46,554 bases of DNA from JBBIQV01 sp964555285 (lineage in GTDB: Bacteria; Nitrospirota; Nitrospiria; Nitrospirales; Nitrospiraceae): the NCBI GenBank assembly GCA_964555285.1, contig CAZKRM010000028.1, forward strand, positions 1 to 46,554, given 5' to 3'. The notes under the pieces were generated by a model. The model was given only the letters and a program-made list of their open reading frames with translations. It was not told the origin of the DNA and made no database searches. Positions 1-8,018 of this stretch are shown here, piece after piece. Position 1 is the first letter of the stretch. The number at the start of each line of letters is the position of its first letter. A program made the translations under genes and the position numbers.

Positions 1-484
1 CTCCAGTTCTTGGTTTCCAGATCATGGGGCTCGTTTTAACCGGACACTAATGATATCTTTTATAAACATCACACGATCATATGTTGAAGTCAACGTCATC
101 CGCCGTCCGATCCTGGAGCGCATACAAGGTGTGAGCCAAGAGAGCCAGGTCTTGCAATCCAACATTGTGGGATTCCTCCGCGCGTGAGCAATCAGCCATG
201 GTGATGCTCAATGCCTTCCTGGCTGAAGATGACTCCATCGATTTCCCCGACGAGCGCGCCACGTGTCGGGATGAGAAGGCCACCGGCAAGGTCTTCCGCC
301 GGTTCGACGCCCAGCCCGAGCGCGAGATTCCATCCCACTCCGACCTCTCCCACCAAGTCATTTGTACCGGCAGCCTCATCACCCGCGACGATTCCTTCCG
401 CGATTGAATCCAAAAGAAGAGGCCGGTGACAGGGATTATTGTCGCTTCTCGTTGAGGCGGCAGGAAAACGGCGTGCTGGCCCGC
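1..484. other. No supported gene; contains one dispersed repeat
   Basis: Several open frames of 70-100 codons cross this stretch on both strands. None shows a recognisable domain, a good ribosome binding site or a credible start. The only recurring signal is a short repeat at 146-166 (core CTTGCAATCCAACATT) that also occurs at about 26870 and 27711. This is probably an eroded intergenic or accessory region. Confidence 0.5.
146..166 (+). repeat. Dispersed REP-like repeat, copy 1
   Basis: The core CTTGCAATCCAACATT matches copies at 26870-26895 (opposite strand) and 27711-27732. Two of the copies carry a GTCAGG or GGGTCAAG motif beside the core. That arrangement recalls the REP sequences mobilised by REP-associated tyrosine transposases, but no such transposase gene is present here, so the family assignment is inference. 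Confidence 0.5.
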
Positions 485-763
485 TTATCGGAACATGTCG
501 TAGTCGTAGATCGAGTGATGATGACCGATGTAGCGAAGCTCGACATGGTTGGGGCCAAGGAATGTGAAAATGATTCGATATGCTTGATCGACGCGAAAGC
601 TCCAGACTTCGTGATGTTTGGGATGCAGTTTCTCGCTGTGGAGCGATGGATGAAACGGATTCTCTCGGAAGAGATCGGTTTTGGCGGCGGCTTTGCGTTG
701 AATCGGCTTGGGGAGTTTGGCGAACAGCTTATCGAAGGTCGCGGTCGTCGAGAGTTCGAGCAT
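485..763 (-). CDS. RelE/ParE-family toxin of a TA pair
   Basis: This 92-residue protein has the size and pattern of the RelE/YoeB/ParE superfamily. A helical N-terminal half (ATFDKLFAKLPKPIQRKAAAK) is followed by a proline-rich stretch with HPKHHEVWSFRVDQAYRIIF, then a strand ending in ELRYIGHHHSIYD. The R-V-x-x-A-Y-R-I segment is the usual core strand of the fold, and the C-terminal histidine and tyrosine lie where RelE-type RNases have catalytic residues. It lies 6 bp downstream of a small gene on the same strand (770-967), in antitoxin-first order. RelE-type toxins usually cut mRNA on the ribosome, and ParE members target gyrase; the sequence does not decide between them. Confidence 0.8.
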   Translation of the reverse strand: MLELSTTATFDKLFAKLPKPIQRKAAAKTDLFRENPFHPSLHSEKLHPKHHEVWSFRVDQAYRIIFTFLGPNHVELRYIGHHHSIYDYDMFR

Positions 764-769
764 GATCGG

Positions 770-967
770 CTAGACGATCAGCTCTCGTAGCGATTTCCGC
801 TTGGTGACCCGTCCTGTGCGGTGGTCCTTTTCGGAAGCGTCCAGGGCTTCCAGAAATTCTCGCCGATAGAGGCCGATCGAATCGCAGAACGACTCGAAGT
901 TCTCTTTCGAGATCTTGAATTGGAAACTGTCTTTCGTACGTTTTACGACTTTCGCAGCGAGGGCCAT
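770..967 (-). CDS. Putative antitoxin paired with the RelE-like toxin
   Basis: This 65-residue, highly charged protein lies directly upstream of the RelE-like toxin, with 6 bp between them. A GAGGAAC ribosome binding site sits a few bases before the ATG. It has a lysine-rich start, a middle segment ISKENFESFCDSIGLYRREF and a basic tail (RVTKRKSLREL). I see no clear ribbon-helix-helix, Phd or HTH signature, so the antitoxin role rests on size, order and spacing. Small antitoxins generally bind their toxin and repress the shared promoter. Confidence 0.7.
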   Translation of the reverse strand: MALAAKVVKRTKDSFQFKISKENFESFCDSIGLYRREFLEALDASEKDHRTGRVTKRKSLRELIV

Positions 968-1039
968 GATGTTCCTCGTTACGAGCTAATTTTACAGGGT
1001 CTCGACGCGAGAGACAATCTTAAACTCATCTGTGTAGAG

Positions 1040-1057
1040 AGCACATCATCTGTCCGG
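1040..1057 (+). repeat. Insertion-sequence end remnant
   Basis: The 18-mer AGCACATCATCTGTCCGG recurs exactly at 27566-27583. There it is followed 25 bp later by a near copy (27591-27608) and then the start of a transposase-like frame. Such spaced repeats are typical transposase-binding ends. Here the motif directly abuts the surviving tail of an antitoxin gene, with no transposase body. Confidence 0.6.
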
Positions 1058-1058
1058 C

Positions 1059-1154
1059 GTCCCGCCGCTCCGGCAGGTCTCGTTACCGCCTCCCCTGCGG
1101 CTTCGTTGCGATATCGTCACGCTTCTTCTGGAAGAGCGGCAAGGAGATCGGTGA
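1059..1154 (+). pseudogene. Decapitated Phd/AbrB-type antitoxin remnant
   Basis: The frame ending in TGA at 1152-1154 reads as an antitoxin tail: a proline-rich linker (SLPPPLRLR) followed by CDIVTLLLEERQGDR. This resembles the C-terminus of Phd-type VapB antitoxins, which carry the toxin-binding helix. The stop overlaps the GTG start of the PIN toxin as GTGA, the usual coupling in vapBC operons. Upstream, where the DNA-binding domain should be, the sequence changes at once to the IS-end motif at 1040-1057. About 30 codons survive and no start codon remains. Confidence 0.6.
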
Positions 1155-1567
1155 TCGCCTGCCTCGATTCGTCCGCTATTCTTCGCATTGTCCTCGGCCA
1201 ATCCAACGCACTCAAGGAGTGGCGGTCGATCAAACAAGGGGTCGCTTCTGCGATGGTCGAAGTGGAGTGCTTGCGTATGCTGGATCGGTTGCGGCTGGCC
1301 GAAGGACTGGAGGACGACGAGATTGCGGTTCGGCGAGAAGCCGTGTTCCGATTAGTTGAGGCTATGGAGGTCGTCGAATTGACAAGGCCCATTCTAGCTA
1401 GAGCCTCACACCCCTTGCCCACTGCGCTCGGTACGATGGATGCGATTCATCTGGCAACGGCGTTGCTGTGGAGGGATCGCAGCGGAGCGGACCTTGTGAT
1501 GGCGACGCACGACGAGGCGCTGGCGACGGCGGCTCGAGCCAGCGGACTCCGCGTCGTCGGTTCCTAA
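1151..1567 (+). CDS. VapC-family PIN-domain toxin
   Basis: This 138-residue PIN-domain protein starts at GTG 1151, chosen because it overlaps the stop of the antitoxin remnant. The acidic residues of the PIN active site are present: Asp in CLDSSAILR near residue 5, Glu in VEVECLRML about 40 residues on, Asp in GTMDAIHLATAL near residue 97, and Asp in MATHDEALATAA. VapC toxins are Mg-dependent RNases that often cut initiator tRNA or rRNA. The frame is intact although its antitoxin has lost its N-terminal part, so either expression is off, another antitoxin covers it, or the tail alone can still bind. A longer in-frame reading from 821 exists but has no homology-like content before 1151. Confidence 0.82.
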   Translation: MIACLDSSAILRIVLGQSNALKEWRSIKQGVASAMVEVECLRMLDRLRLAEGLEDDEIAVRREAVFRLVEAMEVVELTRPILARASHPLPTALGTMDAIHLATALLWRDRSGADLVMATHDEALATAARASGLRVVGS

Positions 1568-1627
1568 CCTGCGTGTAGGGAGATCGGAGTCGGGCGCATT
1601 CCAGATTTTCGATGAGTCGATGCCATC

Positions 1628-1822
1628 TAGCCCGCATTATTCACGAGCAGTTCTGCTGCAATCGCGGATTCGCGGCTGCGACAAGCCTGTCGGCGGGCGG
1701 GCTCGCCGCTCGGTCGGTCGACATCCTGTTCAAGGATGCCTCCCTTCCTCACGGCTCCGCGCGCCCGTCTCGCTGCGCGACTCCGCAATTTCGCGACGAA
1801 CCGTCGTGAATAATGTGGGCTA
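1628..1822. repeat. MITE-like element with 19-bp terminal inverted repeats
   Basis: The left end (1628-1646, TAGCCCGCATTATTCACGA) is mirrored at 1804-1822 with one mismatch. The 195-bp interior has no credible gene. Ends with this CCCGCATTATTCA core resemble those of IS1380-family elements, so this may be a non-autonomous derivative moved in trans; that link is from memory. It lies between the vapC toxin and ndk. Confidence 0.6.
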
Positions 1823-1842
1823 GCAGGCTGCGGAAACACTCT

Positions 1843-1928
1843 CGTCACTCCCGCGAATGCGGGAGTCCAGAACATTCGCCCTCGCTATGTTCAATGACTT
1901 CCTGGATTCCCGCTGACGCGGGAATGAC
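1843..1928. repeat. Paired palindromic intergenic repeat (REP/BIME-like)
   Basis: Two inverted units occupy this stretch. The first (1843-1870) has CTCCCGCGAATGCGGGAG at its core. The second (1902-1928) has ATTCCCGCTGACGCGGGAAT. Each can form a stem, and the two are in opposite orientation. This GTCATTCCCGC...GCGGGAATCCAG type is widespread in GC-rich genomes. It lies immediately after the MITE-like element. Confidence 0.65.
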
Positions 1929-2174
1929 AACAACATAGTTCCACCGGGTTTCTCTGCAGCCTGTTACTGCATGACGCCCATACGGCAATCTTGATGCGTG
2001 AGCACGGCATTCGGTGCATCTATACTCGCGATACCGACTTTCATCGGTTCCCATTTCTTGAGGTGACCGATCCCCTCACCACATCATGACTTGCTTCTCG
2101 TCGGAGGTCTTCTTTAGAATCCCCATCGATTCCTAACGAATTTGTAATCAGACACAAGAGAGGAACTCTGTCCA

Positions 2175-2594
2175 ATGAGCGAACGTACGTTAGCGATCAT
2201 CAAGCCCGATGCCGTGAAGAAGCACGCGATCGGCGATATCATTAATCGATATGAGCAGGCCGGCTTGAGGCCGATTGCGATGAAGACGATGCTGATGTCC
2301 AAGACAACCGCGCAGGGCTTTTACGCCGTCCACAAGGCACGGCCGTTTTTCGATAGCCTCTGCACGTTTATGTCTTCCGGACCGGTCGTGGTCTTGGTCC
2401 TCCAAGGCGACAATGCGATCAAGAAGAATCGGGAGCTGATGGGGGCGACCGATCCGGCGAAGGCGGAGAAGGGGACGGTCCGGCAGGTGCACGGGACGAA
2501 CATCGAATTCAACGCCGTGCATGGGTCGGACTCGCCGGAGACGGCCCGGTTTGAAATTGGGTATTTCTTTCCGGAGATGGAGTTAATCGGGTAG
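2175..2594 (+). CDS. ndk: Nucleoside diphosphate kinase
   Basis: Ndk moves the gamma phosphate of ATP to nucleoside diphosphates through a phosphohistidine, balancing cytoplasmic NTP pools. The 139-residue protein has the family's usual length. It shows the N-terminal TLAIIKPDAV strand, the FYAVHKARPFF helix region, the nucleotide-binding ATDPAKAEKGTVR segment and the active-site His in NAVHGSDS (about residue 116), followed by the ETARFEIGYFF end. A purine-rich AGAGAGGAAC motif lies about 8 bp before the ATG. It is transcribed alone, with a lipoprotein gene following within 25 bp. Confidence 0.97.
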   Translation: MSERTLAIIKPDAVKKHAIGDIINRYEQAGLRPIAMKTMLMSKTTAQGFYAVHKARPFFDSLCTFMSSGPVVVLVLQGDNAIKKNRELMGATDPAKAEKGTVRQVHGTNIEFNAVHGSDSPETARFEIGYFFPEMELIG

Positions 2595-2616
2595 AGATGA
2601 AAGGGCGTGAGGTACC

Positions 2617-4134
2617 TTGCCCTTCTCGCCGAATTTCTCACCGGTCTCGCAGATTCACGTTCTCTGTATGGTGTTTGTCCTCTCCCCGCTTATGTGGGCA
2701 GGATGCACGCCGCCTCGTCACCCGATTCCTGCCCCGCCTATCCCCAGAACCGATCCAAGTCTCGATGTGCAGGTCCGTCTGCTGAAAGAGGCGCATCTCG
2801 CGCATGTGCAAGGACGATACTCGAACGCGGTCCAATTGTTCAGACGGTTCGTCGAGAGATATCCTAGGTCTGCCCGCGTAGCCGAAGCTCGTTGGTGGTT
2901 GGCCCGGTCTTACGAGCAAGTGGGGGATCTTCGCTCCGCCGTCAGCGAATACCGCGCGCTGGCTGCAGCAGACCCGTCTCCTGTCGCTGGACCGGTCGGT
3001 TATGAAGAACATGCCATCCGCCGCTTGGATGAGTTGCGGCAGGCCGGTGGCCACGCTCATGCCGCCTTGTCCGGTCACGTGGCACTCGCGCTGTCCCGCG
3101 CACAGCTTCCCCCGCTCTCTGCGCTCGATCCTTGGCTGGAACGTCTCGCCCGTGCCGGCGTGACCGCGATGGTTCTGGATGTGAGCGCCGGCGGGACGCC
3201 GCAGAAGACGACGAGCGACGAGGTTCCCTCACCGTCAGCCGGCTCCGCTCCGTCGGCAGGCGTGTATTTTCCGACCACCAGGGCGCGCGTGGTGGAAGAT
3301 GTGTTTGGCCTGTTGGTGCCGCTTGCGCATCGGCACGGGCTGTCCGTCTTCGGGAGCTTCTCGCCGCATGACCTTTCCTGGTTGGGACACGTGGCTGAGT
3401 GGATGACGCTGGTGTACGATCCGCGCGATCACGGCGTGCATCCTGCAGCAAGGCTCGATCTGTTCAATCCGGCCGTGCAATCGTACGTGGTGGGACTGAC
3501 GACCGATTTGGCGCAGACGGGTATTGACGGCATCTTGCTCCGAGCGCGTCCGCACGACGGGTTTGCCTTTGAGGTCGGGACCTCAGCCATCCGGGGCTAC
3601 GAGATGAGCTTCGGCCTGTCGATCGAGCCGCCGCAGCTCTTCACGAACATCGCTCCGAAGAAACCAGGTTCAGGCAACGGGGATTCACCGTATTTCTGGC
3701 GGTGGGTCGGCTGGAAGACTCGGACGTATTTGGCATTCGTCCAGCGGGTGGCTGAAGCGATGCGAGGAGAACGTGCGAATGTTCGTGTCGTGATCGAGGT
3801 GCACCCGGAGACCCTCACGAATCCTATTCATGCCTTGGCTGAGTATGGCGAAGATGTGGTGGAGGCCAAGCAGCGAGGGTTCGATCTGATGTTCGTGCCG
3901 AGCGACAGCAACACACCTCCAACGGAGTCGTCTTCCCGAGTCGAACAAGTGGAGTTGGTACGACGGCTCGCGGACTTCATCGGTGATCCGAGGCGCGTGT
4001 GGACTCGCTTGATTGTGGGGAAAATGGAGCGTCTGCCGGCGGAGCCGGATTCGTTCCGGCGGGCCGCGGAGCGTCTTGGCATCACGGACGACACCTCGCT
4101 GCTGTTGAGCTTGGACCCCTCGTCCGTTCCTTGA
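2617..4134 (+). CDS. Lipoprotein with TPR-like front and PgaB-C-type glycoside hydrolase-like domain
   Basis: This 505-residue protein starts at TTG 2617; an internal ATG at 2668 would remove most of the export signal. Its N-terminus ends in LMWAGC, a lipobox-like site that would make residue 30 the lipidated cysteine. Residues 45-125 look like tetratricopeptide helices (AHVQGRYSNAVQLFRRFVER, then ARWWLARSYEQVGDLRSAV). From about 160 on, a barrel-like domain has strands such as GVTAMVLDVSAG, HGLSVFGSFSPHDL, GIDGILLRARPHDG and VRVVIEVHPETL. This resembles the C-terminal hydrolase domain of PgaB and GHL10-type proteins. I infer an envelope glycan role; the substrate is unknown and the family call is moderate. 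Confidence 0.7.
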   Translation: MPFSPNFSPVSQIHVLCMVFVLSPLMWAGCTPPRHPIPAPPIPRTDPSLDVQVRLLKEAHLAHVQGRYSNAVQLFRRFVERYPRSARVAEARWWLARSYEQVGDLRSAVSEYRALAAADPSPVAGPVGYEEHAIRRLDELRQAGGHAHAALSGHVALALSRAQLPPLSALDPWLERLARAGVTAMVLDVSAGGTPQKTTSDEVPSPSAGSAPSAGVYFPTTRARVVEDVFGLLVPLAHRHGLSVFGSFSPHDLSWLGHVAEWMTLVYDPRDHGVHPAARLDLFNPAVQSYVVGLTTDLAQTGIDGILLRARPHDGFAFEVGTSAIRGYEMSFGLSIEPPQLFTNIAPKKPGSGNGDSPYFWRWVGWKTRTYLAFVQRVAEAMRGERANVRVVIEVHPETLTNPIHALAEYGEDVVEAKQRGFDLMFVPSDSNTPPTESSSRVEQVELVRRLADFIGDPRRVWTRLIVGKMERLPAEPDSFRRAAERLGITDDTSLLLSLDPSSVP

Positions 4135-4173
4135 CAAAGCGCGGGTCCTGCCTCTACGATCCGAAAAAAACTT

Positions 4174-4255
4174 GAAGGTCGAGGTCAAGGCTAAGCTTGA
4201 GAGGCTACAAGAGGGTGCCGGCCTTCACTTAACCTTATCCTCAACCTAGACCTTC
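4174..4255. repeat. Quasi-palindromic word repeat (AAGGTCGAGGTC type)
   Basis: The left arm GAAGGTCGAGGTCAAGGC is echoed on the opposite strand by AACCTTATCCTCAACCTAGACCTTC at the right. The spacer before gcvH can therefore fold into an imperfect hairpin built of 6-7 bp words. It is one of about a dozen such elements in the window. Confidence 0.5.
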
Positions 4256-4270
4256 TCCAAAGGAGAGCAC

Positions 4271-4657
4271 ATGATCCCGACAGACCTCCGTTATCATCAC
4301 GAACATGAGTGGGCTCGCGTGGACGGCAAGCGGGCCACCGTGGGCATCAGTCAATTCGCGCAGGATGCCTTGGGCGACATCGTCTTTGTGGATTTGCCGA
4401 AGGTGGGCATGGCCGTGTCCGCCGGCCAGCAAATCGGCGAAGTCGAGTCCACGAAAACGACGTCCACGATCTACACCCCGGTGAGCGGCACCATCGTCAC
4501 GGTGAATGCCGACTTGAAAGACCATCCCGAAGTCGTGAATTCCGATCCCTATGGCAAGGGGTGGATGGTGGTCGTTGAACTCTCGAATCCGGCTGAGGTT
4601 GAGAAGTTGATGACGGCCGTGCAGTACGAAGCCTTCCTCGCACAACAGAAACATTGA
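4271..4657 (+). CDS. gcvH: Glycine cleavage system H protein
   Basis: GcvH carries a lipoyl arm that shuttles the aminomethyl group and electrons between the P, T and L proteins of glycine decarboxylase. The 128-residue protein has the normal length. It begins with DLRYHHEHEWARVDG and contains the biotin/lipoyl hairpin ending in VESTKTTSTIY. Lys62 in S-T-K is the lipoylation site, and the family tail NPAEVEKLMTAVQYEAFL follows. AAAGGAG lies just before the ATG. The lpdA gene (L protein) follows within 70 bp, but gcvT and gcvP are not in the window. H-like proteins may also serve lipoate relay. Confidence 0.96.
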   Translation: MIPTDLRYHHEHEWARVDGKRATVGISQFAQDALGDIVFVDLPKVGMAVSAGQQIGEVESTKTTSTIYTPVSGTIVTVNADLKDHPEVVNSDPYGKGWMVVVELSNPAEVEKLMTAVQYEAFLAQQKH

Positions 4658-4731
4658 ACCATTGCATGATCGGGCCATTGATGCATTGCAACAATGATTC
4701 AATCGGCAATGATCCAATGAATCAATGATCA
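4658..4731. repeat. Word repeat of CAATGATC/CATTGATG units between gcvH and lpdA
   Basis: The spacer is made almost wholly of variants of CCATTGATGC, CAATGATTC and CAATGATCC on the two strands. It can pair with itself in several registers. It runs into the ATG of lpdA at 4725, so the lpdA translation start lies inside the repeat and no clear Shine-Dalgarno is visible. Confidence 0.5.
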
Positions 4732-6170
4732 TGCAGAAGCATATCGCCATTCTGGGCGCAGGGCCCGGCGGGTATGTTGCCGCAATTCGGGCCGCGCAGC
4801 TCGGCGCCCGCGTGACCGTCATTGAGAATCAGGCGCTTGGCGGCGTCTGTCTCAACTCGGGCTGCATTCCGAGCAAGGCACTCCTCTCCGTTGTCGAGTT
4901 GGGCGATAAGGCCAAGAAAGCCGACGAGATGGGGCTGGTGCTGCAAGGCCCGGTTCGCTATGACCTTGCCAGGATGGTGGCCCGTAAGAACAAGGTCGTC
5001 TCCATGCTGGTGAAGGGCATTGCGACCCTGTTCAAGACCTGGGGCATCGAGCATCTCGATGGCACAGGCGAACTGAACGATGAGCGGCACCTGCGCGTGG
5101 CGAAGCGCGATGGCACGGAGACGGTGGTGCAGGCGGATGCCATCGTGATTGCGACGGGCTCCTCCTGGCCCAACCTGTCGCTGTTCCCCATCGATGGTCA
5201 ACAGATCATTACGAGCAAACAGGCGCTGGACTTGGAGACGATTCCCGCGAGCCTGTTGATCATCGGCGCAGGGGTCGAGGGCTGTGAGTTTGCGTCTCTG
5301 TATAGTGGTGTGGGGACGCAGGTGACGATGGTTGAGCTGATGCCGCGCATCCTGCCGCTCGAAGACGACGAGATCGCCAATCTCATGGAACGCGAGCTGA
5401 AGAAGCGTGGGGTCGAGATCCGAACGGGGACGACTGTGGAATCTGTCGAACGGCAGGCAGGTTCAGTGACGGCCAGGCTGAAAGATGGTTCTGCGATCGC
5501 GGCTGAGAAGCTGCTGGTGTCCGTTGGCCGCGGGTTCAATTCGAAAGGCATCGGTCTGGAGAAGGTGGGAGTTCAACTGGGGCGACGTGGCGAGATCCAG
5601 GTCAACGACCGGATGGAGACCAACGTGCCGGGGATCTATGCGATCGGCGATGTGGTTGGGAAGGCGATGCTCGCGCATGTCGCATCGGCGCAGGGGAAAG
5701 TGGCGGTGTCGAATATCCTTGGCCATCCACAGGAGATCAATGACCACGTCGTGCCTGCCGGTATCTTTACGCTGCCGGAGATCGGTCGGGTGGGGTTGAC
5801 GGAGCAGCAGGCGCGAGACCGCTGCCGGCAACTTGGGCAGGACCCGGAGACCGCAATCACGGTCGGTCGTTTCCGCTACGCGGGCCTTGGCAAAGCGCAG
5901 GCCACGGGCGATGTCACCGGTCTGTTCAAGGTCATCGCGGAGACGAAGACCGGCGCCATTCTCGGGGTGCACATCCTCGGCGCGCATGCGGCCGATCTGA
6001 TCCATGAAGCGGCGCTGGCCATGCAGATGGAAGCCACGGCGTCACAGGTTGCCGGCATGATCCACGCGCATCCGACATTGGCCGAAGGGCTGATGGAAGC
6101 AACCGAGGACGTAGAGGGTTTGGCGATTCATCTGGCGAGAAAACGTGCAGGGGTGAGGGGTGAGGAGTGA
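4725..6170 (+). CDS. lpdA: Dihydrolipoyl dehydrogenase
   Basis: This flavoprotein re-oxidises dihydrolipoyl groups with NAD+ in the 2-oxoacid dehydrogenase and glycine cleavage complexes. The 481-residue protein shows the FAD-binding GAGPGGYVAA motif near residue 11, the redox disulfide GGVCLNSGCIPSK near residues 41-48, the NAD-binding GAGVEGCEFA motif near 178, the second FAD contact YAIGDV, and the C-terminal catalytic HAHPTLAE near 450. ATG codons at 4725 and 4731 are both possible starts. It follows gcvH, which supports pairing with the H protein. Its last codons (AGVRGEE) run into a GTGAGG word repeat, so the C-terminus may have been changed by that repeat. Confidence 0.96.
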   Translation: MIMQKHIAILGAGPGGYVAAIRAAQLGARVTVIENQALGGVCLNSGCIPSKALLSVVELGDKAKKADEMGLVLQGPVRYDLARMVARKNKVVSMLVKGIATLFKTWGIEHLDGTGELNDERHLRVAKRDGTETVVQADAIVIATGSSWPNLSLFPIDGQQIITSKQALDLETIPASLLIIGAGVEGCEFASLYSGVGTQVTMVELMPRILPLEDDEIANLMERELKKRGVEIRTGTTVESVERQAGSVTARLKDGSAIAAEKLLVSVGRGFNSKGIGLEKVGVQLGRRGEIQVNDRMETNVPGIYAIGDVVGKAMLAHVASAQGKVAVSNILGHPQEINDHVVPAGIFTLPEIGRVGLTEQQARDRCRQLGQDPETAITVGRFRYAGLGKAQATGDVTGLFKVIAETKTGAILGVHILGAHAADLIHEAALAMQMEATASQVAGMIHAHPTLAEGLMEATEDVEGLAIHLARKRAGVRGEE

Positions 6171-6198
6171 GGAGTTGCCTCACGCTTCACGTCTCACG
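6151..6198. repeat. Word repeat of GTGAGG/CTCACG units at the lpdA end
   Basis: GGGTGAGGGGTGAGGAGTGA at 6151-6170 faces CTCACG-rich sequence at 6179-6198, giving an imperfect hairpin over the lpdA stop codon. The same word type recurs inside cobB at 17284-17322. Confidence 0.5.
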
Positions 6199-6208
6199 GT
6201 TGTACGAG

Positions 6209-6694
6209 ATGCTACGCTCACTTGTTATCAAGCTCGTCATGCTGGCTGCAACGATGGGGGCCGTCTTCTGGATCGGCTGGTCCGTTCCGAACACGATCGG
6301 AGAAAGTCAGCGAAACGGGGTTGAACTGGTCGATGACCCGGTGATGGCGGCGAACGCGACTCCCGACGTACCCATTGCGCCTATCCCGCAGGCTTTGCCC
6401 GACCGTCCGAGTCGCGGCGAGGTCGTGGCAAGAAAGTCGGCAAGCGGATCATCAAAACGGGGCCATCAACTGGACCTCAATCGCGCAACGGCGGAAGATC
6501 TTCAGCAATTGCCCGGCATCGGGCCTGTGCTGGCGAAGCGGGTGCTGGACCATCGCAAGAGTCTCGGTTCGTTCGCCTCGGTCGACGAGTTGCAGAACGT
6601 GAAGGGGATTGGCCGCAAGAAAATGGTACGGCTTCGGCCTCTGCTCATGGTGCAGGCGGCGGGGCCGGCTCGGCGGGAGAAAGGGCGGTTGTGA
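6209..6694 (+). CDS. ComEA-like helix-hairpin-helix DNA-binding protein
   Basis: This protein of about 161 residues is counted from ATG 6209; a GTG at 6167 would overlap the lpdA stop and add 14 residues. An N-terminal membrane segment (LVIKLVMLAATMGAVFWIGW) is followed by a proline-rich linker of about 65 residues. The C-terminal domain has two helix-hairpin-helix motifs: LDLNRATAEDLQQLPGIGPV with LAKRVLDHRK, then SVDELQNVKGIGRKKM. This is the ComEA arrangement, in which a membrane-tethered domain binds incoming DNA in the periplasm. No comEC is nearby, so a natural transformation role is not shown. Its stop overlaps the tyrS start. Confidence 0.85.
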   Translation: MLRSLVIKLVMLAATMGAVFWIGWSVPNTIGESQRNGVELVDDPVMAANATPDVPIAPIPQALPDRPSRGEVVARKSASGSSKRGHQLDLNRATAEDLQQLPGIGPVLAKRVLDHRKSLGSFASVDELQNVKGIGRKKMVRLRPLLMVQAAGPARREKGRL

Positions 6695-7908
6695 ACGAAG
6701 TCTCACGACAACTCGATCTGATTCTCCGTGGGGCGGTGGAGGTGATCCAGCGCATCGAGCTGGAATCCAAACTGACGAGGTCGATCAACGAGCAGCGTCC
6801 GCTGCGCGTGAAGGCCGGATTCGATCCGACGGCGCCGGACCTGCACCTCGGGCACACCGTGCTGATTCACAAGTTGAAACACTTCCAGGACCTGGGACAC
6901 CAAGTGATTTTTTTAATCGGTGACTTTACCGGCATGATCGGCGACCCGACCGGCGTGTCGGAAACGCGTGTGGCATTGTCGAAGGAAAAGGTTCTGGAGA
7001 ACGCGAAGACGTATGAGCGGCAGATCTTCAAGATGCTCGATCCGGCTAAGACCCTTGTCGAGTTCAACAGCCGCTGGATGAGTACCATGACGGCGGAGGC
7101 ACTGATTCAGCTCAGCGCACACTACAATGTGGCTCGCATGCTGGAGCGGGAGGATTTTCACAAACGCTTTACCGAACAGAAGCCGATCAGCATTCACGAG
7201 TTCATGTATCCGCTGGTCCAGGGATACGACTCGGTGGCGCTGAAGGCCGACGTCGAACTGGGTGGAACGGATCAGAAGTTCAATCTACTCGTCGGCCGCG
7301 ATCTTCAGCGCGACTATGGGCAGGAAGCACAGGTCGTGCTGACGATGCCGTTGCTGGAGGGCACCGACGGCGTCCGCAAGATGAGCAAGAGCTTGGGCAA
7401 CTATATCGCGCTGGAAGATAAGCCGGATGACATGTTCGGCAAGCTGATGTCGATCAGCGATACGCTCATGCTCCGGTACTATGAGCTGCTCACCACCGAA
7501 GACCTGGGCCGGGTGAAAGCCTTGCATCCGATGGAAGCCAAGCAGTCGCTGGCCCAGCAGATCGTGGCGCGCTATCACGGTGTCGATGTCGGGCGGCAGG
7601 CCCGCGCCAACTTTCAGCACACGTTTCAGGAGCGGGAGTTTCCAACCGAACCGGATGCGCGGGTGGTACTGACCAGGGCCGATGTGAAAGACTCCGCGGC
7701 TCCGGCCATCGCCTTAGTCGATCTCATTGCTAAAACCGGTCTTGTGCCCAGCAAGAGCGAGGCGCGCCGGTTGATCGTGCAGGGTGGGGTGGAGATCGAC
7801 GAGCACAAACAGAGCGATCCCCACACGAGCGTCCCCCTGACCGCCGGTCGGCAGTACCGGTTGCGTGTCGGACGGAGAAAATTCGCGCTCGTCGAGTACC
7901 GTTTATGA
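6691..7908 (+). CDS. tyrS: Tyrosyl-tRNA synthetase
   Basis: TyrS charges tRNA-Tyr with tyrosine. The 405-residue protein starts at GTG 6691, whose bases overlap the TGA of the ComEA-like gene. Class I signatures are clear: a HIGH-type DLHLGH at about residue 51, the tyrosine-pocket segment PLVQGYDSVALKADVELGGTDQ, and KMSKS at about residue 230. The C-terminal S4 RNA-binding domain begins around 340 (PSKSEARRLIVQGGVEID). The HLGH and VELGGTDQK pattern fits the longer TyrRS branch (TyrZ-like) of about 400 residues. Confidence 0.97.
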   Translation: MNEVSRQLDLILRGAVEVIQRIELESKLTRSINEQRPLRVKAGFDPTAPDLHLGHTVLIHKLKHFQDLGHQVIFLIGDFTGMIGDPTGVSETRVALSKEKVLENAKTYERQIFKMLDPAKTLVEFNSRWMSTMTAEALIQLSAHYNVARMLEREDFHKRFTEQKPISIHEFMYPLVQGYDSVALKADVELGGTDQKFNLLVGRDLQRDYGQEAQVVLTMPLLEGTDGVRKMSKSLGNYIALEDKPDDMFGKLMSISDTLMLRYYELLTTEDLGRVKALHPMEAKQSLAQQIVARYHGVDVGRQARANFQHTFQEREFPTEPDARVVLTRADVKDSAAPAIALVDLIAKTGLVPSKSEARRLIVQGGVEIDEHKQSDPHTSVPLTAGRQYRLRVGRRKFALVEYRL

Positions 7909-7918
7909 GAAGGTTGTT

Positions 7919-7963
7919 CGTCACTTGTCATGGGGCCATGGCGAGTGACCGATGACGATTGAC
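7919..7963. repeat. Word repeat of TCACTTGTCA/GAGTGAC-CGATGAC units after tyrS
   Basis: CGTCACTTGTCATGG is answered by CCATGGCGAGTGACCGATGAC, giving an imperfect hairpin about 45 bp long just after tyrS. It could act as a transcript end, but it lacks a T tract. Confidence 0.4.
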
Positions 7964-8018
7964 TTGGCCGCAACGCCGGCGTAGGATTCAGTCGTCATCA
8001 TCATATTCATATTCGTGA

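Noticed and set aside
821..1150. N-terminal extension of the vapC frame
   Set aside because: The extension crosses the complement of the RelE-pair antitoxin and the IS-end motif; PIN similarity begins only at 1151.
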